In this document: piece by piece, positions 58,684 to 64,000 of the stretch
Numbering within the stretch: the first letter of the stretch is position 1
How the letters are laid out: each line of letters opens with the position of its first letter
Assembly (NCBI RefSeq): GCF_014839805.1
Contig: NC_051123.1
Coordinates: forward strand, 4,136,727-4,200,726
Direction: 5' to 3'
DNA length: 64,000 bases
Origin: Manduca sexta
Taxonomy: Eukaryota > Arthropoda > Insecta > Lepidoptera > Sphingidae
The notes under the pieces: generated by a model
Seen by the model: the letters and a program-made list of their open reading frames with translations, nothing else
Told to the model about the DNA's origin: nothing
Databases searched by the model: none
Position numbers and translations under genes: made by a program

Positions 58684-59036
58684 TTCCTTCCTAACCGAAT
58701 TTCGGCTATGGCGGCCAATCTCAACGGAGCTCAGCCAGGTATGCAGGAGCTATCATAGTGAACAATAGTGTGCGCAATACACAAGCTCTCTCTGTTCCTT
58801 CACTCTCATAGTCCGGTGAGACGGCAATCCGACATGACCGGAGAGACATCAGGCGCAAGATCTAGTATCACACCGCCAACTTCTTTACTCCGAGCTGCGA
58901 CTGAGTTACATTTTTAAGATGGAAAAACCCAGTCATAATTATTTTGGTCCGACTCAGGATTCTAACTCAGGACCTCAGCGCGGTAGTCTTACTCGTTACG
59001 TGTATAATTACAACTACGCCACCAAGGCAGTTGTAA
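58684..59036 (-). mobile_element. tRNA-derived SINE, second family
   Basis: Minus strand starts TGCCTTGGTGGCGTAGTTGT (A-box) and carries GAGGTCCTGAGTTAGAATCC (B-box region), then GGGTTTTTCC, as in a common lepidopteran SINE family. Different from the three copies at 16389, 46217 and 54727. Confidence 0.65.
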
Positions 59037-59793
59037 AGAATATAACGAATATAATTTTATTTCAGTCTTACAATTAATAATCTGGTAACTTAAAATGACT
59101 ACTTCAGTCTCAAGAAAAATAACAAACAATTTTACTCATATGTCAACTAACTTTCAATACTTAAAATAAATAATAAACAATTTGGCTCTTGATGTTCTCC
59201 TATGTTTGTAAAGCTGTTTTCATTACTGAGCGGTATGTTTTCTGATTTTACGGGGCGTTGCGGAACGAGCCATCCTGAAAAAAAATACCGATAATTATAA
59301 GGTATTTTAGTAAATATTCTAGGATTAAATTTATGTGTCAGTATCTATTATTATCAGGGTAGTACATATTGGCTCATGAGCCACTGTGTACTCAAGTGAT
59401 TTGAGCCACTGTGTACTTAACTACCATTTTGGATTTAACCTATTAACCACACACAACAGTTTTACACAAGTCGAGGTGCATTATGCGACAAAATGACCTC
59501 AATTGAACTTATTTCTTAGCAAAAATATTAATAAATCAATGCATGTAACGAAACGTTAGTGAACAAACACAAAATAAATCTTACCTTAAAATTCACGATT
59601 TCACTTACCAAAACAAAAAACTACTCATAACACTCCCTAATTACATCGCTGACGCGAGCGAACTGGTTGCATCAAGAACATATCCCGAGACCGTCCGAGG
59701 AGTGAAACAGATGGAAAGTTATCCCTAATAGTTTTTTAACAACGACCGCTGCGTCACTGTTGCCGCTATAACCACTGTTTCCGCCTTGACCCT

Positions 59794-59975
59794 ACTGAAG
59801 AGGAAGAAGACTACTGTATTTACACTAATCACGATGAGACGTAACTTAATCACTTATCCTTGTACATTAGGTACGTCATTCATTAACACAAACAAAATTG
59901 GAATACGATAAAAATGCTACGTCATGATGTCCTGCATATAACTCATTAACCTCCATAATTCCCTGTACATAGGTT
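59794..59975. repeat. Direct repeat U2, right of TIR element
   Basis: Second copy of 57094-57279, starting exactly at the outer edge of the right TIR. Confidence 0.75.
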
Positions 59976-60140
59976 AGGTACAATATTTTTCGACAAAGAT
60001 CCAAACCGGAACATGACTCCAATATTGCAAGTCATACACGAAATCTTATCAATAAGCCAACCAAACCCCAATTAACTATAAAAGGTGACTTATTGTCTGA
60101 TTTCTTTAATTTTTGTACAGACGTCTAGAAACCGCGCACA
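59975..60140 (+). promoter_or_regulatory. Gene F proximal promoter with TATAAAA
   Basis: TATAAAA at 60077-60083 and the shared leader before ATG 60141. Upstream, similarity to gene E is interrupted by a TIR transposon ending at 59793. Confidence 0.6.
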
Positions 60141-60210
60141 ATGGCTTACGTCGGTAAAGTTTACACGTTCGACAGGCACGAGAACTTCGACAAGTACCTT
60201 AAGCACATGG
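60141..60210 (+). CDS. FABP: Fatty acid-binding protein F, exon 1 (gene continues past window)
   Basis: ATG at 60141 begins MAYVGKVYTFDRHENFDKYL, the same exon-1 protein as gene E, and ends in ATG G|GTATGT at 60210. TATAAAA lies at 60077-60083 and the E/D-type 5' leader precedes the ATG. The following 3.8 kb is intron 1 and matches the introns of D and E (GC-rich insertion, RTE LINE, 63.6-64.0 kb flank), but lacks the 1.37-kb TIR transposon found in E. Exons 2-4 are expected beyond 64000. Only 23 codons plus one base are visible, so intactness cannot be judged. Confidence 0.85.
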
Positions 60211-60216
60211 GTATGT

Positions 60217-60808
60217 ATTATCGAGTATATAATATTTATTTATTTCATTATATGGGGTGTAACAATAACAATAATAGGTAATTGATCATTCGATAATAAC
60301 ACGGTGAGACCACGAGTCTCGCACGCGCACGCGTCTCCCGTTAGACACAGCCGGCTCGACACTGCGGGAGCGCAGGGCGCCGCCACGGACGCAGCCCGTA
60401 GGCGCGGTGTGCTACTTATAGGGTCCGCGGGACCGACGAGTTCGGTGCCGGAGAAAGGTCCTTAGTTACAATGCGCTGGATAGACAGACAAGACGTAAGA
60501 CACGGCCGGGCGTGGAGATATGTCTTTTCTGCGACCCAGTTCTCTATAATTATAATAGATCAGACTATTGCAATATCCCTCTGTATATTAACGAGATACA
60601 CCAGTGCTTCTTCATCGTCGGAAGAAGACATGTTATCCTGTCGAAATTGGAGAGCTTAAAACCTTCATCTCTCGCGGCGCCCAGCGTCACGTCCGTGCCT
60701 CGTATTTTCTATATGTTTTAAACAATTATGACGGCGCCCCATACGTGCCATGTCTGCGCCCTACGTCTTATCTGTGTGGCCCCCCGCCTAAGGACGCGTT
60801 ATAGTATA
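60217..60808 (+). repeat. GC-rich intron-1 insertion, copy in F
   Basis: Uninterrupted copy of the insertion described at 33888-34430, starting 6-8 bp after the exon-1 splice donor. Confidence 0.6.
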
Positions 60809-60919
60809 TTATTTTTACGTTAGTGCGTCGGATGGTGAAGCCTTAGACTATGTACAGAGGACGCGCCATGTCCTTCTTCCCATTTACCACGAACAATAAA
60901 ATCTATAACTTTCAATGTA

Positions 60920-62156
60920 TTAATCTTCTATCTATATCTATCTATACTTATAATAAATCTGTAGAGAGGTCAATTCTGTACATGAAATATATTTCAAAAA
61001 TAATAACTATCAGCGGCTGATTAGGGATCGATACTGATGCCAAAAATGCAATTCGTAAAATTTTTGTCTGTCTGTCTGTCTGTCTGTATAACCGTTATAG
61101 AAACAAAAACTACTCGACGGATTTTAACGAAACTTGGTACAATTATTTTTCATACTCCTGTGCTGGTTATAGTATACTTTTCATCACGCTACAATTAATA
61201 GGAGCAGAGCAGTGAAGGGAAATGTTGGGAAAACGGGAGAAGTTACTCCATTTTTTAAGCTTCCGTCGCGTGTGCAACCTTAATGGTTAAAGCTACATAG
61301 AAATCATGTATGACGGAAATGTTCTTCTTAAAATTATGTAAAAAATATCCCACGAGAGCATATGTCTATCTTTTATGGTAGACTCACAATGACACGTGTA
61401 ACTCCCGATAGCTTAGCAGTTCGAAGCTTTCTCATTATATTTGTTTACTAATCTTAGGAACTATCGGTCCAAACTGAAAAATTATTTTTGCGTTGGATAG
61501 CCCTTTATTTGTGGATTGCTATAGGCTATATATCATCACGCTATACCTAATAGGAGCGGAGCAGCAATGGCTAATCTCTGGAACTACCGGTCCAAACTGA
61601 AAAAATATTTTTGCGTTGGATAGCCCTTTGTTCGTGGAGTGCTCTAAGTTATATATCATCACGCTATGACCAATAGGAGCGGAGCAGTAATGGCTAATCT
61701 TAGGAACTACCAGTTTGAAGTGAAAAATTCGTTTTGTGTTGGATAGCCCTTTATTTGTGGGGTGCTATAGGCTGTATATCATCACGCTATGACCAATAGG
61801 AGCGGAGCAGTAATGAAACATGTTACAAATACGGGGACAATTTATTCGTTTTGAGAGCTTCCGTTGCGTGCGCTGCGTAAACGGTTAAAGTTATGCAACA
61901 ATGATGTATGTCGGGATTATTCCTCTTAAAAAGTTCTAAAAAATATATTATAAAACAAAAGTCCCCCGCTGCATCCGTTTGCCTGAACGTCTTAAACTCA
62001 AAAACTACCCAACGTATTAAGATAAAATTTGGTATGGAGACAGTTTGAAACCCTGGGAAGAACATAGGCTCCCGGGAAACTACTACTTTTATAATGGAAA
62101 ACTTTAGCCTGAAAAACTTTATAACGCGGGCGGAGCCGCAAGCAAAAGTTAGTAAT
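60920..62156 (+). mobile_element. Helitron-like element with tandem repeats in F intron 1
   Basis: Starts near TATACTTATAATAAATCTGT, carries a (GTCT)n run (61063-61088), about three tandem units of roughly 120 bp (GGAACTAYCGGTCCAAACTG, GGAGCGGAGCAG) and the terminus GGGCGGAGCCGCAAGCAAAAG. It lies directly beside the RTE tail; E has the empty site. Confidence 0.6.
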
Positions 62157-63216
62157 AATAATAAAAGCCTTTATTCACCGACCAAATATAGTACCATTTT
62201 AACTTATTTGAAAAGAATCAATTAATGTAAAAGTGTCTATTTATTCTTAAAAAACCAGTTTGTAGGTCAGGTTGTCCTTTGACATAGGCCTCCCCTAGTT
62301 TCTTCCACTCATCTCTATCATGAATTAATCTTCTATATCCTTTTGGTAAATCATCCTCCCATCTTTTAATTTGTCTTCCCTTTTGTTTTTTTCCATTCCT
62401 AGGATACCATTCCATTATATCTTTCGTCCATTTTTTCCTATTTGTGCTCATAATATGACCGGTCAAATTCCATTTGAACTTTTTTATTTTTAGTAAAACA
62501 TCGCTTAATTGTGTTTTTTCCTTATTTTTCTGGACTTCCACCTGTCCCTTAACCTTACGTTTAGGATGCTCCGCTTCATATTGCGTTGGAAAACTGTAAG
62601 TTTTTGGTTGTTTTTGCTTGTAGCGGGCCATGTCCGACACCCATAAGTGAAACATGGTAGAAGGCACGTGTTATACAGTTTGCTTTTCCCTGACATTGGT
62701 ATCGTTCCGTTCTTAACTATTTCTTTGAGCATCCAATAGCGTTTCCAAGTGTTACTTATTCTTCTATCAATTTCTTTTGAGTATTGTTCTTTTATTGATA
62801 TCATTTGTCCCAGATATACATATTCATCAACATATTCGATCACATCTTGTCCTATTTTTATGTTTTCATTCATTACGTTCGTCATTACTTTCGTTTTTGC
62901 TGGATTCATGGATATGCCTGCTTTCTTGCTTTCATTATCTAATTGCTGTAATATAATTTGTAGTATGTTTGATTTTTCTGCAAATATGACAATATCGTCC
63001 GCAAATCTTGGGTGGTTTATCATGGTCGTTTCATTTATATTTATTCCAAAATCTTCCCAGTTTATGTTTCTGAATATATTTTTTAACACTACCGTGAAAA
63101 GTTTGGGTGAGAGTGGATCACCCTGCCGGACACTTCTCTGAATGCTAAATTCTTCACCTTGCTGTTCAAGTTCGACCTTTGCTGTGGAATGTTTATAGAT
63201 TTCTGTCATTCTTCTT
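62157..63216 (-). mobile_element. RTE-type LINE, 5'-truncated, copy in F
   Basis: Frames 63209-62505 and 62667-62218 overlap with a frameshift at about 62510. Motifs: SVRQGDPLSPKLFTVVL, PRFADDIVIFAEKSN, YVYLGQMISIKEQ and the WEDDLPKG...DEWKKLGEAY tail. Orthologous to 34536-35595. Endonuclease and the N-terminal RT region are missing. Confidence 0.8.
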
Positions 63217-64000
63217 ATATATTCTTACTTTTAATGTAGCTACTACCTACATAAATAGTGCAACAAATATAAATACTACACCATGTTTTGTCGTTATGAG
63301 CGCACACTACGGCATTTTGCATAAAAGTGTGGATGAACATTTGCTTTGACACTTTGGCAGAAAGGAAATATACAAAGCCTTATATTATATAACCTAAGAG
63401 CTCATAAACCTCAGCCAGAGTAGTGACGTGTTGCCAACCTTAAACGCATCAGATGCTGTAAACTTATTCTTTTTTTACACTGTGACATAATCTTAGTTAT
63501 AGCTTAGATGTAATTTTGTAAGTGTTGTTAGGAAATTGATAAATTATACATGTTAAGTGACAACGAACGAAATTGTTTATAATTTATTCTTCTTTTTCAT
63601 ATAACGTACATATTGGTGGTAGGCCTTTCATATGTAAGAGTCCGCCTGGGTAGGTACCACTGCAATGTCTATTACTGCCGCCAAAAAAATTAAAAACCGA
63701 AAAATTCTTGATGACGTCACACATACAGTTGAATAAAGTAGTTCTTTGGTCCACCTTACTATTGATTTAAAAAACTAAGACAACGTCATTTGTCAATGTG
63801 GAATGTCAATATTACAATAGGTATCTACGTCACAACTGTCATTCTCGAAGAGAGAGAGAGAAACAAAATAAACTGTCACCTCACTTATTTTTTACTTCAA
63901 GGTTTGGTCATTACGTTTTGAGCCGTATATATGCCACCATTTGGTGCTTACGTCGTTTTAGAATATCACAACATTAAAAGTGAAAATCATGAACGAAAAT
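63217..64000. other. Intron 1 of gene F, matches E 35596-36380
   Basis: Colinear with the E intron, including the GGTAGGTACCACTGCAATGT repeat piece and the GAGAGAGAGAGAAAC tract. No exon before the window ends. Confidence 0.7.

Larger units (their letters stand above)
57280..59793. mobile_element. TIR element (2.5 kb) upstream of gene F, with nested insert
   Basis: Ends AGGGTCAAGGCGGCAACAGTGG / CCACTGTTTCCGCCTTGACCCT (one mismatch in 22). The interior contains a nested 1.04-kb TIR element (57376-58414) and a SINE (58684-59036). No transposase frame recognised. Confidence 0.7.

Noticed and set aside
61430..61815. Regularly spaced repeats resembling an array (CRISPR-like spacing)
   Set aside because: Units of roughly 120 bp are diverged tandem copies inside a Helitron-like element in a eukaryotic genome; there are no short identical repeats with unique spacers.

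Overview
The window is a eukaryotic, AT-rich, repeat-dense genomic segment that looks lepidopteran. It contains a cluster of small fatty acid-binding protein (FABP) genes, each built like lepidopteran midgut FABPs: four exons, about 131-133 residues, C-terminus ending W-D-G-V-A-x-R-Y-Y-K-A. They sit among moth/butterfly-type repeats: Helitron-like elements with the GCCCGCGGCTCCGCCC terminus, tRNA-derived SINEs with (ATT)n tails, RTE and CR1/Jockey-type LINE fragments, TAA-flanked palindromic MITEs and a BEL/Pao remnant. No rRNA, CRISPR array or bacterial-type operon is present, and most open frames outside the FABP exons are chance frames or transposon remnants.

Layout. From 0 to 9.7 kb there is a minus-strand FABP (gene B: exon 1 at 9557-9626, exons 2-4 at 7055-5440). 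A nearly perfect 4.15-kb tandem copy of its exons 2-4 (cassette A, 2897-1287) follows and has no exon 1 of its own. At 12.5-15.2 kb lies complete minus-strand FABP C. From 16 to 22.6 kb there are SINEs, MITEs, TIR elements and A-tailed retroelement pieces. From 20.4 to 41.7 kb there is a large inverted duplication: FABP D (minus, 28952-22842) and FABP E (plus, 32372-41280) stand head to head, with different transposons inserted in each arm. At 42.9-43.4 kb are the last two exons of a divergent FABP-like gene H (minus). FABP G (minus) runs from 56402 to 48790 with a LINE reverse transcriptase in intron 2. After another head-to-head junction occupied by a TIR transposon (57280-59793), exon 1 of FABP F starts at 60141 on the plus strand, and the rest of F lies beyond the window.

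How the genes relate. FABPs are cytosolic 10-stranded beta-barrel carriers of fatty acids or related lipids. The intact paralogs keep the RxY ligand-carboxylate motif, the helical-lid exon and the conserved intron positions (after residues 24, 80 and 116). C, D, E, F and G share a short promoter block just upstream of ATG; D, E and F have a canonical TATAAAA. Gene B has lost that block immediately before its start codon. Shared insertions (a repeat downstream of exon 4 in A/B/C/D/E/G, an intron-2 element only in C/D/E/G, a GC-rich intron-1 insertion only in D/E/F) give an internal history of duplication: A/B split first, then C and G, with D/E/F youngest. The A/B cassette duplication is younger still, with copies differing almost only in homopolymer lengths.

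All calls were made by reading the sequence without a database search. Exon boundaries are supported by splice consensus, reading phase and agreement among paralogs. Transposon family names rest on remembered family features.
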